Shown: positions 35,880-44,451, counted from the stretch's first letter. The stretch is DNA of 64,000 nucleotides from CTSoil-075 sp042610375 (GCF_042610375.1 NZ_JBGJZL010000001.1:1-64000), one strand, 5' to 3'. The notes: generated by a model from the sequence alone, not told the origin. A program made the numbers and translations.

Positions 35880-36800
35880 TTACAGATTTTTATTAAACCA
35901 GTCCGTATTGAATTTATAGAGAATCGATGGCCGATGACCAACTTTTTCTGTCCGTTTTTTGTTGGTTGGCACAACTAGTCGATCTACATCAATCATTTTT
36001 TTACGAAAATTGGGGGTTAGTAATTTTTTACCTAGCAAAATTTCATATACATCTTGAATTTCTGCGATTGTAAAAAACTCTGGCATTAGATTAAAAGCAA
36101 TATTCGTATATTCCACCTTATTTTGCAAGCGTTCAAGACTATACTGAATAATCTTCGCATGATCAAATGCGATATTATGAGATTCTACTACTTCTCGTTC
36201 CGTACAGACAACTGTTCCTTCAATCATATCTTTGACGCATATAATGGCCGAACATTCGATTTCTTCCTCCCCTTCCTTATGGACAAGAGTTAAAGAATAG
36301 TCTCTTTCTTTGCCATATACAGAACCTTTTCCATCTTCTAAGGTCGTTGCTATACGAGAACATTGTACTGTAAACCATTTCGCATCTTCTGCATCATCAC
36401 CAGCCTGAATATTCAGTTTCTCACTGTCAACCAAAGCCATGTAGGAAACGCTCATGGTACGATTTTGCCGTGAAGAGATTGCGCGCGGATCACGATCTTT
36501 AGATCCCCAAGTATAGAGTTGCTCTACATACACATTATCGATATTGGTTTCTTCTTTTAATTCTCTGTATGTAGCTGTATCAAGATCCTCATTATTTTCA
36601 ACTACGCCACCTGGAATGGCCCACTGTCCTTTATAAGGTTCACTTTTACGTTTAATCATAAGAAGCTGCAATTTTTTCTCTGGCAATTTGCGAAGATTTT
36701 CCTGATTTTCGTTACGTATTGTATATAATAAAACATCAGTCGCGACTTTCATATTGTGATGTTTATCAAATTCTTCCGATGTTATTCTACTCTCAACCAC
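35880..36800 (-). CDS. NrtR-like Nudix regulator of NAD metabolism
   Basis: About 306 residues. The N-terminal domain has a full Nudix box, GGVVENNEDLDTATYRELKEE then TNI, with the REXXEE core, so hydrolase activity on ADP-ribose-like compounds remains possible. The C-terminal ~90 residues (EFFTIAEIQDVYEILLG, NFRKKMIDVDRL) match the winged helix of NrtR repressors. NrtR proteins sense ADP-ribose or NAD and repress NAD salvage genes. I choose GTG at 36800, two bases after the nadD stop, because AAAGGAG lies nine bases upstream; longer frames overlap nadD. Confidence 0.82.
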   Translation of the reverse strand: MVESRITSEEFDKHHNMKVATDVLLYTIRNENQENLRKLPEKKLQLLMIKRKSEPYKGQWAIPGGVVENNEDLDTATYRELKEETNIDNVYVEQLYTWGSKDRDPRAISSRQNRTMSVSYMALVDSEKLNIQAGDDAEDAKWFTVQCSRIATTLEDGKGSVYGKERDYSLTLVHKEGEEEIECSAIICVKDMIEGTVVCTEREVVESHNIAFDHAKIIQYSLERLQNKVEYTNIAFNLMPEFFTIAEIQDVYEILLGKKLLTPNFRKKMIDVDRLVVPTNKKRTEKVGHRPSILYKFNTDWFNKNL

Positions 36801-36801
36801 T

Positions 36802-37410
36802 TCAATCTTCTCCTTTGTACACATTATTTTCGATGATGTAGTGGTAGACACTTTCAGGTAGCAAGTAGCGGGGATCACTCCCATATTGAAATTCTTCTCT
36901 AATATAGGAAGAGCTAATCTCATTGACAAGTCCTTTATAAACTAAAGTAAAATTTCTTTCATATTTTCTTAAAAGGGGCATTTCTGCAATGACACGATGC
37001 ATTACAATATTGCCCCGTTCAATCACAATAAATTGAGTTGACTTCACCAGTTCATTAGCATATGTCCATTGAGGCAATTGGCTTAACAAATCAGCTCCCA
37101 TGAGAAAAAATAATTGATCATTTGGATATTTTTCTCGAAGGTATCTCATAGTTTCATATGTATAATGACGACCGGCAACGGCCTTCATTTCATAATCATC
37201 AAGCTCAAATCTAGTATTTTCCATTACTGCTAATTTTAACATCTCAAGACGATGATGATCTTCAGTCTGAATTTCTTTATCCCTACGTTTATTGGATGAG
37301 GGTAAAAAAATTATTTTATCCAGTCCTTCTCTCACTGCAATTGTATTTGCTGACCACAAATGTCCATTGGTTACAGGGTTAAAAGACGAACCATAAATGC
37401 CGATCCTCAT
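36802..37410 (-). CDS. nadD: nicotinate-nucleotide adenylyltransferase
   Basis: Adenylates nicotinate mononucleotide to deamido-NAD. The 202 residues show IGIYGSSFNPVTNGHL, the GxFxPxTxGH nucleotidyltransferase motif, LFFLMGADLLSQLPQW with the substrate-binding GAD and W, and a C-terminal ISSSYIREE, the adenylate-binding motif. ATG start with GAGGGTG. First gene of the nadD-nrtR-pncB unit, read from a promoter overlaid by two operator-like repeats. Usually nadD sits beside obgE or rsfS; here it is with salvage genes, so a second copy elsewhere is possible. Confidence 0.92.
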   Translation of the reverse strand: MRIGIYGSSFNPVTNGHLWSANTIAVREGLDKIIFLPSSNKRRDKEIQTEDHHRLEMLKLAVMENTRFELDDYEMKAVAGRHYTYETMRYLREKYPNDQLFFLMGADLLSQLPQWTYANELVKSTQFIVIERGNIVMHRVIAEMPLLRKYERNFTLVYKGLVNEISSSYIREEFQYGSDPRYLLPESVYHYIIENNVYKGED

Positions 37411-37422
37411 TTCTTCACCCTC

Positions 37423-37480
37423 ACTTATTATACTTTATATATTATGTACTTATTATACTTTATGTAATAAGTATATGCAA
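37423..37480 (-). promoter_or_regulatory. nadD promoter overlaid by tandem 25-bp palindromic operator
   Basis: Two directly adjacent 25-base units (37423-37447 and 37448-37472) share 21 of 25 positions. The distal unit is ACTTATTA, nine bases, TAATAAGT: a perfect 8-bp inverted repeat. The proximal unit is ACTTATTA, nine bases, TATTATGT. On the minus strand TTGCAT (37475-37480) and TATAAT (37452-37457) are exactly 17 bases apart, so the distal operator covers the -10 box and the proximal one covers the start region just before the nadD ribosome site. An NrtR-type repressor encoded in the operon is the obvious candidate binder. Confidence 0.7.
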
Positions 37481-37493
37481 GTTTTTTTAATAT

Positions 37494-37645
37494 AAAGAAA
37501 ACTCGACTTTGGTCAAGCCTCAGCGTAGACCAAAATCTTAGTTGCCCTTACTTGTAATCAAGAGAGCGTTATGCTTTTTGATTACGTAAAAAAACATAAG
37601 CCTTAGTCCTTCTTACTTAAAATCAAGAAAGTTCCTACTTTCTGA
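37494..37645 (+). repeat. dispersed three-hairpin repeat, copy 3, with duplicated 3-prime half
   Basis: The first 93 bases (37494-37586) match 48552-48643 at roughly nine of ten positions over the first 75 bases. The third hairpin is GTAATCAA...TTGATTAC with an inner AGAGAGC/GCTTTTT partial stem. A second, shorter version of the last part follows at about 37602-37645 (CTTAGTCCTTCTTACTT, AATCAAGAAAG...CTTTCTGATT). It lies in the 314-base gap between the nadD promoter and bioA and runs antisense to both. Confidence 0.7.
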
Positions 37646-37654
37646 TTCCATAAC

Positions 37655-37691
37655 AAAAGTCAGTCGTTCTATTACATCACGACTGACTTTT
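37655..37691 (-). terminator. bio operon terminator
   Basis: AAAAGTCAGTCGT and ACGACTGACTTTT form a perfect 13-bp stem with an 11-base loop, 34 bases after the bioA stop codon. The A/T end of the stem gives a U run on either strand. Confidence 0.8.
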
Positions 37692-37724
37692 ATTTTGCCC
37701 TTATATGATTATAAACTTACCATT

Positions 37725-39116
37725 CTAAATCAATACGGCTGCCACTTCTTCATCATCATATTGGTCTTGCTTTGTTTCTGTAACGTCTTGTATGGATCGA
37801 TAGATAATATCAATCATATGCTCAATTTCTACTACCGTGCTAATCAATGGCGGCATAAAAACGACCACACTACCAATAGGACGAATGATAAGGCCATATT
37901 CTCTCGTTTTTTTGCAAACTTTTGCTCCCACTGCCATGTTCCAGGAAAAGGGTATTTTTTTCTCTGGATTTTCCGCAAGTTCAATCCCAATCATTAACCC
38001 CTGCTGACGAACTTCACCAACATGTTTCAGTTGTTTAAAAGCAGTAAGCTTAGTAGTCGCTGCTGCAATTTTTTCCTGAAGACTTTCAATCACTTGCTCC
38101 TCACGAAAAATCTCTAGATTAGCAAGACCAGCAGCACAACACAGAGGATTTCCAGTGTAAGAATGTCCATGAAAAAAAGTCCGTTGCTGGGTATAATCAC
38201 CTAAAAAGGCATTGTAAATTTCATCGGTCATAAAAGTGGCCGCCAATGGCAGATAACCTCCTGTAATACCTTTTGCTACCATCATAAAATCTGGAGATAC
38301 ATCTTCATGATCACAAGCAAACATCTTACCTGTACGCCCAAAGCCAGTCGCCACTTCATCGACTAAGAAAAGCACATTATATTTTGCTGTTAACTCTCGC
38401 AGTTTTTTCAAATATCCCTTGGGTTGAGTCAGCATACCGGCTGCTGCCTGTACCAATGGTTCTACAATCATGGCAGCAATTTCTTCATGATGCTCGGCTA
38501 AAATTTTCTCTACTTGATCAATACAGAGCATACCACACTGCTCTGGATCAGAAGACAGTTGACAGTGATAACAAGAAGGACAAGGGGCTTGAATGCTTTC
38601 AAATAACAATGATGAAAAAATTCGATGAAAAAGATCAATTCCACCCACACTCACAGTCCCCACTGTATCACCATGATAGGCATTGGCAAGAGTCACAAAT
38701 TTTTGTTTCTTACTCTTACCTTTTAACTGCCAATACTGATAAGCCATTTTAATGGCAATTTCTACAGCAGTCGAACCATCATCGGAGTAAAATAATTTAG
38801 TTAACCCTTTAGGCACAACTGCCATTAACTCTTCTGCTAGCTGAGTTGCTGGTACATTGACTAGACCTAGCATGGTAGTATGAGCAACCTTGCCTAACTG
38901 GTCAACAATTGCTTGATCAATTTTCGGATGACGATGACCGTGGATATTCACCCACAAAGAAGATACACCATCATAATATTGATGCCCTTCACTATCAATC
39001 AGTTTTATCCCCTCAGCGGCCTCAATCACCATTTGAGGTTGAGCTACCCATTCTTGCATCTGAGTAAAAGGATGCCAGACATATTGTTTATCTTTCGCTT
39101 CGATTTCATTCATCAT
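37725..39116 (-). CDS. bioA: adenosylmethionine-8-amino-7-oxononanoate aminotransferase
   Basis: BioA transfers an amino group to 7-keto-8-aminopelargonate, giving 7,8-diaminopelargonate. The 463-residue PLP class III aminotransferase shows VWHPFTQMQEW near the N-terminus (BioA signature), DGSTAVEIAIKMA, LVDEVATGFGRTG with the cofactor Asp, and VAKGITGGYLPLAAT with the PLP Lys. ATG start with AAGGGGATC. It overlaps the end of bioD by 11 bases. Last gene of the operon. Confidence 0.95.
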   Translation of the reverse strand: MMNEIEAKDKQYVWHPFTQMQEWVAQPQMVIEAAEGIKLIDSEGHQYYDGVSSLWVNIHGHRHPKIDQAIVDQLGKVAHTTMLGLVNVPATQLAEELMAVVPKGLTKLFYSDDGSTAVEIAIKMAYQYWQLKGKSKKQKFVTLANAYHGDTVGTVSVGGIDLFHRIFSSLLFESIQAPCPSCYHCQLSSDPEQCGMLCIDQVEKILAEHHEEIAAMIVEPLVQAAAGMLTQPKGYLKKLRELTAKYNVLFLVDEVATGFGRTGKMFACDHEDVSPDFMMVAKGITGGYLPLAATFMTDEIYNAFLGDYTQQRTFFHGHSYTGNPLCCAAGLANLEIFREEQVIESLQEKIAAATTKLTAFKQLKHVGEVRQQGLMIGIELAENPEKKIPFSWNMAVGAKVCKKTREYGLIIRPIGSVVVFMPPLISTVVEIEHMIDIIYRSIQDVTETKQDQYDDEEVAAVLI

Positions 39117-39849
39117 TCGATCCCCTTTCTATAATGCTGATGATTTTATCCATCTGTAAATATTCTTCAGCAAGCCTAGCAAGCTCGCTTCCCTCAATAT
39201 TCCCTTCGCCAATCTTAGATGAATAAGGAAATTTCCCCAAAATGGGTACTTGAGTTAAACGAGTGATATATACTTCATTGGATTTTTCTAAAATACCAAC
39301 TTCATTTTCATTCCAGCCATTGATAATAATCCCTGCTACCTTTAGCCCACGCTGCCGAGCATATTCTACGGTTAGCACGGTGTGATTAATTGTGCCTAAA
39401 TTAGGCCTTGTCACAACAATCACAGGTAAGGACAGTTCCACCATTAAATCAACCAGCAGATAATCTTGCCATAACGGCGCTGTAATGCCCCCTACCCCTT
39501 CCACTAATAAAGGCTGATATTTTTTAGCAAGATCTTGATATATCTTAATAATTGCAGGCATATTAACTTCAATATTGCTAACTGTTGCAGCCACTGCTGG
39601 TGTTAAGGCAGGGGCGAGGCACAGTGGATTCACGAGACTGCGCTCACTTTCTGCAATTCCAGCAGCCTTCATAATAAAGGTCGCATCTTCAGCCACCAAA
39701 TTGCCAAATTGATCAGTAACTCCACCTGACGCTAAGGGTTTCATAACTCCAACATGAATTTTGCGAGTACGCAATGCTGCAGCAATTGCTCCAGTAATCA
39801 CGGTTTTACCAACATCTGTATCTGTTGCTGTAATAAATAACCCCGACAT
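39106..39849 (-). CDS. bioD: dethiobiotin synthetase
   Basis: ATP-dependent ring closure of diaminopelargonate with CO2 to dethiobiotin. The 247-residue protein has ITATDTDVGKTVITGAIA (P-loop), MKPLASG, LLVEGVGGITAPL and a late GTINHTVLTVEYAR, the BioD pattern. ATG start with AAGGAGTG; it follows bioF by 11 bases. Length is slightly over the typical ~225 residues. Confidence 0.95.
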   Translation of the reverse strand: MSGLFITATDTDVGKTVITGAIAAALRTRKIHVGVMKPLASGGVTDQFGNLVAEDATFIMKAAGIAESERSLVNPLCLAPALTPAVAATVSNIEVNMPAIIKIYQDLAKKYQPLLVEGVGGITAPLWQDYLLVDLMVELSLPVIVVTRPNLGTINHTVLTVEYARQRGLKVAGIIINGWNENEVGILEKSNEVYITRLTQVPILGKFPYSSKIGEGNIEGSELARLAEEYLQMDKIISIIERGSNDE

Positions 39850-39860
39850 GCAATCACTCC

Positions 39861-41027
39861 TTATATTAAATTCATTTTTTTACTGACTGCAATGATGATG
39901 TTAACTGCGCGTTTTAGATCATCATACTGATGAGCAGCTGATACTGTAAGACGCAAACGACTTGCCCCCGGCATCACTGTTGGCGGTCGAATGGCTGAAA
40001 CAATGAGTCCTGCCTTCTTTAATTCCTCTGCCATCTTCACTGCAATTCCTGCCTCCCCAACCATGATAGGCAATATGGGAGTTACTCGACCATCAACCTG
40101 TAAACCAGCATCGACAAGAGCTGTCCGTACATAATCAGCATTCATTAATAATTGATCAACAAGCCCTGGATTTTTTTCTAATTCTTCAAGAGCTGCATAG
40201 GCAGCACCAATGGTAGCTGGCGATAAGGCTGTAGAAAAAATAAAACTACGGGCCTTATTTATTAGATAATGAATCAAGGCTTGGCTGCCAGCAACATAAC
40301 CGCCTTCCGCTGCGAGAGACTTGCTTAACGTTCCCACTTGAATCTGTACACGATCTTTGAGACCAAAATAATCCACAGTTCCGCGTCCACCTCTACCGAG
40401 CACCCCTACTGCGTGGGCATCATCAACCATGACCATCGCTTGATATTGTTCAGCAAGCGTTACGATCTGATCAAGAGGAGCAATATCACCATCCATACTA
40501 AAAACCCCATCCGTAACAATAAGCCGCCGACCTGAGCAAGTTGTATTTTCTAAAACCTCTGCCAGATGATTCATATCAGCATGACGATATACAACAGTCT
40601 GACCTTTTGATAAACGACACCCATCAATAATACTGGCATGATTAAGTTCATCACTAAATACCACATCGCCCTTATTAAGGATTGCACTGATTGTTCCCAC
40701 ATTTGCCATGTACCCAGTATTAAATACCACAGCGGCCTCAGTACCTTTAAATGCTGCGATTTTTTTCTCAATTTTTTCATATAAAGGATGACTCCCCGTT
40801 GTCAGCCTAGCTCCTCCTGATCCTGTACCATACTGCTCTACAGCGGACATAGCGGCTTTTTTAACGGCTAAAGAATGGGTCAATCCGAGATAATTATTAG
40901 TAGCTAGCAGCAAATACTTCTGTCCCTCGGCCTCCACGTGAACAGCATCTAAAGGTCGATAATTGACCGGAGCGCGATATAAGTTCAGTTCTTTCACGGT
41001 AGTAATGTAATCTGTCCAATCCTCCAC
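39861..41027 (-). CDS. bioF: 8-amino-7-oxononanoate synthase
   Basis: Condenses pimeloyl-CoA with L-alanine (PLP, decarboxylating). The 388 residues include NNYLGLTHS, GSGGARLTTGSHPLYEKIE split as GSGGARLTTGS, FSDELNHASIIDG, MVDDAHAVGVLGRGGRG and VGTLSKSLAAEGGY with the PLP Lys. These separate it from KBL or ALA synthase only loosely; the bio operon decides. The start is GTG with GGAGG upstream, 16 bases after bioW. Confidence 0.94.
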   Translation of the reverse strand: MEDWTDYITTVKELNLYRAPVNYRPLDAVHVEAEGQKYLLLATNNYLGLTHSLAVKKAAMSAVEQYGTGSGGARLTTGSHPLYEKIEKKIAAFKGTEAAVVFNTGYMANVGTISAILNKGDVVFSDELNHASIIDGCRLSKGQTVVYRHADMNHLAEVLENTTCSGRRLIVTDGVFSMDGDIAPLDQIVTLAEQYQAMVMVDDAHAVGVLGRGGRGTVDYFGLKDRVQIQVGTLSKSLAAEGGYVAGSQALIHYLINKARSFIFSTALSPATIGAAYAALEELEKNPGLVDQLLMNADYVRTALVDAGLQVDGRVTPILPIMVGEAGIAVKMAEELKKAGLIVSAIRPPTVMPGASRLRLTVSAAHQYDDLKRAVNIIIAVSKKMNLI

Positions 41028-41043
41028 TTGTAACCATCCTCCA

Positions 41044-41805
41044 CTACAGCTCTTCAGGTACTTTTACAATTACCGGCTGATTCGCCAAATAATCTACAAT
41101 ACTCTCTAGATCCCCTTCAGGCTTCACAAAAAATACTCGCCCACCTAGTAAACTGCCAAGAGGTTTACAGTGTGGTATACGAATATAACCAGCTGCAGAA
41201 GCGACATAACCTGTTGTATATTCAGGATCATCAGACCAACATAGTTCAGCGATGAGGTTTGGTGCCGTCACAACTTTACTCGCCAGCACTAACGCTTCTT
41301 GCACATGAGTGTTATTCATTCCCTTATCTTCAAGTATCTCATGAAATGCCTCTTCATGATCAATATCCATCCTTGACACGCGAACACCTCGCATACCAGT
41401 ATCATCAAGACGTTGACCAGTCACAGCGCAAACCAGCATCGCTCCTCGCATACTATCTGTCAGCGCGAGCAGTGCCGCCATACCATTTTGAACTGCTCGC
41501 AACGTAACACCCGATTCAAGGAGACTCTCTTCTGCGATTTGTCGTCCCATGACTACGTCTCTTCCTATTCGAGTATAGACTGGCAACAAAGGAACTTCTT
41601 GCACTCTCTCACCTTCAATATTTTCGACAACAATATTAATAAAGTCGGCCTTTCCTCGTGTGTGGGAAAAAGCGCGTGCTAACATGGCATTAGTCGTTTC
41701 TTCAATTCTGTCTTGCGAAACAATCCGCTCGGCTCCAGAAATATGACGACCACCAACTTCATGAGCTCCCCCTTGAGCTGAGCGCATCCTAACGCTGTAT
41801 AACAT
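41044..41805 (-). CDS. bioW: 6-carboxyhexanoate-CoA ligase (pimeloyl-CoA synthetase)
   Basis: BioW activates free pimelate to pimeloyl-CoA with ATP. The 253-residue protein starts MLYSVRMRSAQGGAHEVGGRH then ISGAERI, and carries AVTGQRLDDTGMRGVRVSRMD (given as GQRLDDTGMRGVRVSR), HVQEALVLASKV and CKPLGSLLGGRVFF, the conserved BioW segments. It overlaps the end of bioY by 17 bases. Its presence means the bio operon can start from pimelate; bioC, bioH and bioI are not in the window. Confidence 0.93.
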   Translation of the reverse strand: MLYSVRMRSAQGGAHEVGGRHISGAERIVSQDRIEETTNAMLARAFSHTRGKADFINIVVENIEGERVQEVPLLPVYTRIGRDVVMGRQIAEESLLESGVTLRAVQNGMAALLALTDSMRGAMLVCAVTGQRLDDTGMRGVRVSRMDIDHEEAFHEILEDKGMNNTHVQEALVLASKVVTAPNLIAELCWSDDPEYTTGYVASAAGYIRIPHCKPLGSLLGGRVFFVKPEGDLESIVDYLANQPVIVKVPEEL

Positions 41806-42283
41806 GGATAACCTTTTCGGTCTGGGTTTTCACCCTTTTGAGTAACATAGTCAGTGGCCAAGCTGCAATTGCCGTATAGATCATTCCAGGTATCGCTGCG
41901 ATTAGAAGGGGAATCACAGCTTTACCAACAATACCACCCAAAGATATCCGTGCTACACTTGAACCTAACGGACCTGCGACTGCTAAGACCGGCCAAGAAG
42001 TACCCAATATTCCAATCACCACACCTACGACTACACGAAAAACCATGGCAATAAATACATTGAGTAAGGTTTGCGTACCAAGTATTAATCCAATTAAGCT
42101 GGATAAAACACCTGCAGTCAGATACTTAGTAAAACCAAAGACTGCACAAATCGCCACTGCTAAGGGTGCTGATAATTGAAACTCTGTACCAGGAATAAAT
42201 CCTGGGAGCTTAATGGCACCAGTGACCGTAATCAAAGCCGTCAACAAAGCAGTTTCCGTCAGCATCCGTGTTTTATTTTCCAT
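41789..42283 (-). CDS. bioY: biotin transporter S component BioY
   Basis: BioY is the substrate-binding membrane subunit of ECF-type biotin uptake. The 164 residues contain about six hydrophobic helices; PGFIPGTEFQLSAPLAVAIC near residue 28 and VGVVIGILGTSW, GGIVGKAVIPLLIAAIPGM (as GKAVIPLLIAAIPG) follow the family pattern. ATG start with GGGAGGG, three bases after bioB. No bioM/bioN energising genes are in the window, so it may use a shared ECF module or act alone. Confidence 0.92.
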   Translation of the reverse strand: MENKTRMLTETALLTALITVTGAIKLPGFIPGTEFQLSAPLAVAICAVFGFTKYLTAGVLSSLIGLILGTQTLLNVFIAMVFRVVVGVVIGILGTSWPVLAVAGPLGSSVARISLGGIVGKAVIPLLIAAIPGMIYTAIAAWPLTMLLKRVKTQTEKVIHVIQR

Positions 42284-42286
42284 GAA

Positions 42287-43285
42287 TTATCCCTCCCTCG
42301 CTGAAAGAGCCACTCGTCCCATATCCTTAACCATTTGTAAATCCATCCCACTATCACGCCCACCAGTCGTCAAATATCCACCAATGAGCATTCCACTCAG
42401 ACCGCTCATCAAACCTATCGACTGCAAATCTCGCAAATTAACTTCCCGCCCACCAGCAGTACGAATGCCCATCTTAGGCATAATAAATCTAAACAATGCA
42501 AAAATCCTCAATATTTCTAATGGCCTTAGAGGAGGTTGATTAGCCATCGCTGTTCCTTTGATAGGATTTAAAATATTGATCGGTACGGAATGAACACCTA
42601 GTTCTCTAAGTTCAAAAGCCATTTCCAGGCGTTGCTGCATACTTTCTCCCATACCAATAATTCCGCCCGAACACACTTCAAGACCAGCTGCATGAGCCGC
42701 CTTGATGGTATTAGCCCGGTCATTATAGGTATGGGTCGTACAGATATCCCCATAATAGCTTTGGCTGGTCTCCACATTATGATGATAACGACTCACACCA
42801 GCAGCCTTAAGGGCCCGTGCATTTTCCGCTGATAACGTACCAAGTGAAGCACATACCTTAAGATTAGTTTCTGCTTGAATTCTCCTCAGAGCTTCTAAAA
42901 TTTTACCAAAATCTTTATCCTGCTCAGCGCCACGGCCACTTGTTACAATACTAAATCGGTGAGAACCATTAGCTTCTGCTTGTTTGGCTGCAGCAACTAG
43001 TTCATCGCTCGTCAACAAAGGATATACAGAGATTTGCGCCTTATGATGCATAGACTGAGCGCAAAAACTGCAATCTTCCGTACACTTGCCCGAACGGCCA
43101 TTGACAATCACACATAGATCCACTTCATCCCCAACAAACTTCTGCCTAATTTTATCGGCCATTGCTAATAAAAAAGGTAAATCTTGATCTGGTATCTGGG
43201 ATAAAGCTGCCGCTTCTTCCATTGTAATGGATTGACCCGCTAGTACTCGTTGCCCGATCTCTGTGATTAACTGTATCTGTTTCAT
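42287..43285 (-). CDS. bioB: biotin synthase
   Basis: Radical SAM enzyme inserting sulfur into dethiobiotin. The 332 residues show CTEDCSFCAQS, the CxxxCxxC [4Fe-4S] site, YHHNVETSQ with cluster/substrate residues, GGIIGMGES and a late GGREVNLRDLQ with the arginine that ligates the [2Fe-2S] cluster in characterised enzymes. ATG start with GAGGGG. First gene of the bio operon, 17 bases after a BirA-type operator. Confidence 0.97.
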   Translation of the reverse strand: MKQIQLITEIGQRVLAGQSITMEEAAALSQIPDQDLPFLLAMADKIRQKFVGDEVDLCVIVNGRSGKCTEDCSFCAQSMHHKAQISVYPLLTSDELVAAAKQAEANGSHRFSIVTSGRGAEQDKDFGKILEALRRIQAETNLKVCASLGTLSAENARALKAAGVSRYHHNVETSQSYYGDICTTHTYNDRANTIKAAHAAGLEVCSGGIIGMGESMQQRLEMAFELRELGVHSVPINILNPIKGTAMANQPPLRPLEILRIFALFRFIMPKMGIRTAGGREVNLRDLQSIGLMSGLSGMLIGGYLTTGGRDSGMDLQMVKDMGRVALSAREG

Positions 43286-43301
43286 TTCTAAACCCCTCTT
43301 C

Positions 43302-43329
43302 GTTAACTTAATATATTAATTAGGTTAAC
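43302..43329 (-). promoter_or_regulatory. BirA (biotin repressor) operator
   Basis: An inverted repeat GTTAACTTAAT, six bases, ATTAGGTTAAC with one mismatch in 11 pairs, ending 17 bases before the bioB start. GTTAAC half-sites spaced by 16 bases are the known layout of Firmicute BirA operators. A regulatory BirA binding here would repress the whole operon when biotin is ample (family knowledge plus position). Confidence 0.75.
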
Positions 43330-43420
43330 ACAACTTTCAAAAAAAAACCACTATCTTTTTCCCTATACAATGCAGTGCTTTTAGCTATCTTTTAAACCTC
43401 TCCTTTACTCTAGTTGAAAA

Positions 43421-43453
43421 AGGGAGGCAGTTTGATTTCTCAAACTCCCCCCC
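43421..43453 (-). terminator. terminator of the soluble chemoreceptor gene
   Basis: AGTTTGA pairs with TCAAACT around a four-base loop and extends with GGGAGG/CCCCCC; on the minus strand CCCTTTTTC follows. It lies six bases after the receptor stop codon and separates that gene from the bio operon. Confidence 0.7.
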
Positions 43454-43458
43454 TTACA

Positions 43459-44307
43459 TTATTTATAACGTGCTACATAACTCTGCAACTGCCTTGCATT
43501 GCTATTGATTCTCTCCAAATTAGCTGATATTTCTTGGGTTGTTGCGGCTTGCTCTTCACTAATGGCACCCGTTACTTCGATTGATTTGTTGATCTCAACG
43601 ACAGCCTGGCCGACTTCACGTAAAGTACTTTGTATTTGCTTAACGGCTTCTTGGGATTGCTCTGCAAGTTTTCTTACCTCTTCTGCAACGACAGCAAAGC
43701 CTCGACCATGCTCACCAGCACGCGCCGCCTCAATGGCAGCATTTAGGCCTAAGAGATTTGTCTGTGCAGCAATATTTTTGATAAACTCCAAAATTTGCGC
43801 CGTATGTTGATTTTTTTCGATTAAATTATGAGCAACCTTTATAGCCTGCTGACCAGCACTTGCAAGTTCGCTGGCACTATGAGCTACTTGGTCAACACTT
43901 TCTGCTACCTGTTTTGTGGAAGCAGCAAGGGCCTCTACATTATCAACCAAATCAAGACTATGTTTTAAATCGATTCCTGAACTCAATGTCCCAATAATTT
44001 CTTTATTTACGCCATAAATGGGTGTAAAGATTGTCTTGATCGTTCTTCCATATACTTCAGGAGGAATATCAGCGTAGGTATCTTTTCCTAAACGTATACA
44101 TTCTTGAATCGTAGCAATGCCTTTAATCGGTGTACCATTGGGTAAATCGAGTTCAAAGTCTCTCGCACGATAATAACCTAAATATTCTGTTAAATCAGTC
44201 AAACCAACAGCCATATCTTCACGAACAATTTTATTAAGATACGGAAGGACTAATTTAAAGGCATTTAGAATTTCCTCATTTGTTTGCCCCTTACTCTCAT
44301 GCTGCAT
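43459..44307 (-). CDS. soluble methyl-accepting chemotaxis protein
   Basis: A short 282-residue receptor without membrane helices. Residues ~1-125 form a globular sensor-like domain (DLPNGTPIKGIATIQECI, TIFTPIYGVNKEIIG) that resembles small PAS/dCache-like domains but which I cannot name. The rest is a compact signalling coiled coil with IAAQTNLLGLNAAIEAARAG and GFAVVAEEVRKLAEQS. It probably senses an intracellular signal. ATG start with GAGGAGG. A lone gene with its own terminator, just upstream of the bio operon. Confidence 0.85.
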   Translation of the reverse strand: MQHESKGQTNEEILNAFKLVLPYLNKIVREDMAVGLTDLTEYLGYYRARDFELDLPNGTPIKGIATIQECIRLGKDTYADIPPEVYGRTIKTIFTPIYGVNKEIIGTLSSGIDLKHSLDLVDNVEALAASTKQVAESVDQVAHSASELASAGQQAIKVAHNLIEKNQHTAQILEFIKNIAAQTNLLGLNAAIEAARAGEHGRGFAVVAEEVRKLAEQSQEAVKQIQSTLREVGQAVVEINKSIEVTGAISEEQAATTQEISANLERINSNARQLQSYVARYK

Positions 44308-44400
44308 ATCTAAATTCCTCCTCTATGATTTATAGTAACGTTACTATGACTAATTCAACATTCTTCAATTATATCCTTTAAAAAGACCAGTTTCATAGAA

Positions 44401-44444
44401 AAAACCAACTTCTACAGGATTACTTTTTTGCAGAAGTTGGTTTT
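44401..44444 (-). terminator. terminator of the OYE-family gene
   Basis: AAAACCAACTTCT and AGAAGTTGGTTTT form a perfect 13-bp stem with an 18-base loop, seven bases after the reductase stop codon. Confidence 0.75.
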
Positions 44445-44451
44445 CATTACT

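Noticed and set aside
37423..37472. Adjacent 25-base repeats as a possible CRISPR remnant
   Set aside because: There are only two units, with no spacers, and they coincide with promoter elements; an operator explains them better. No cas gene is present in the window.
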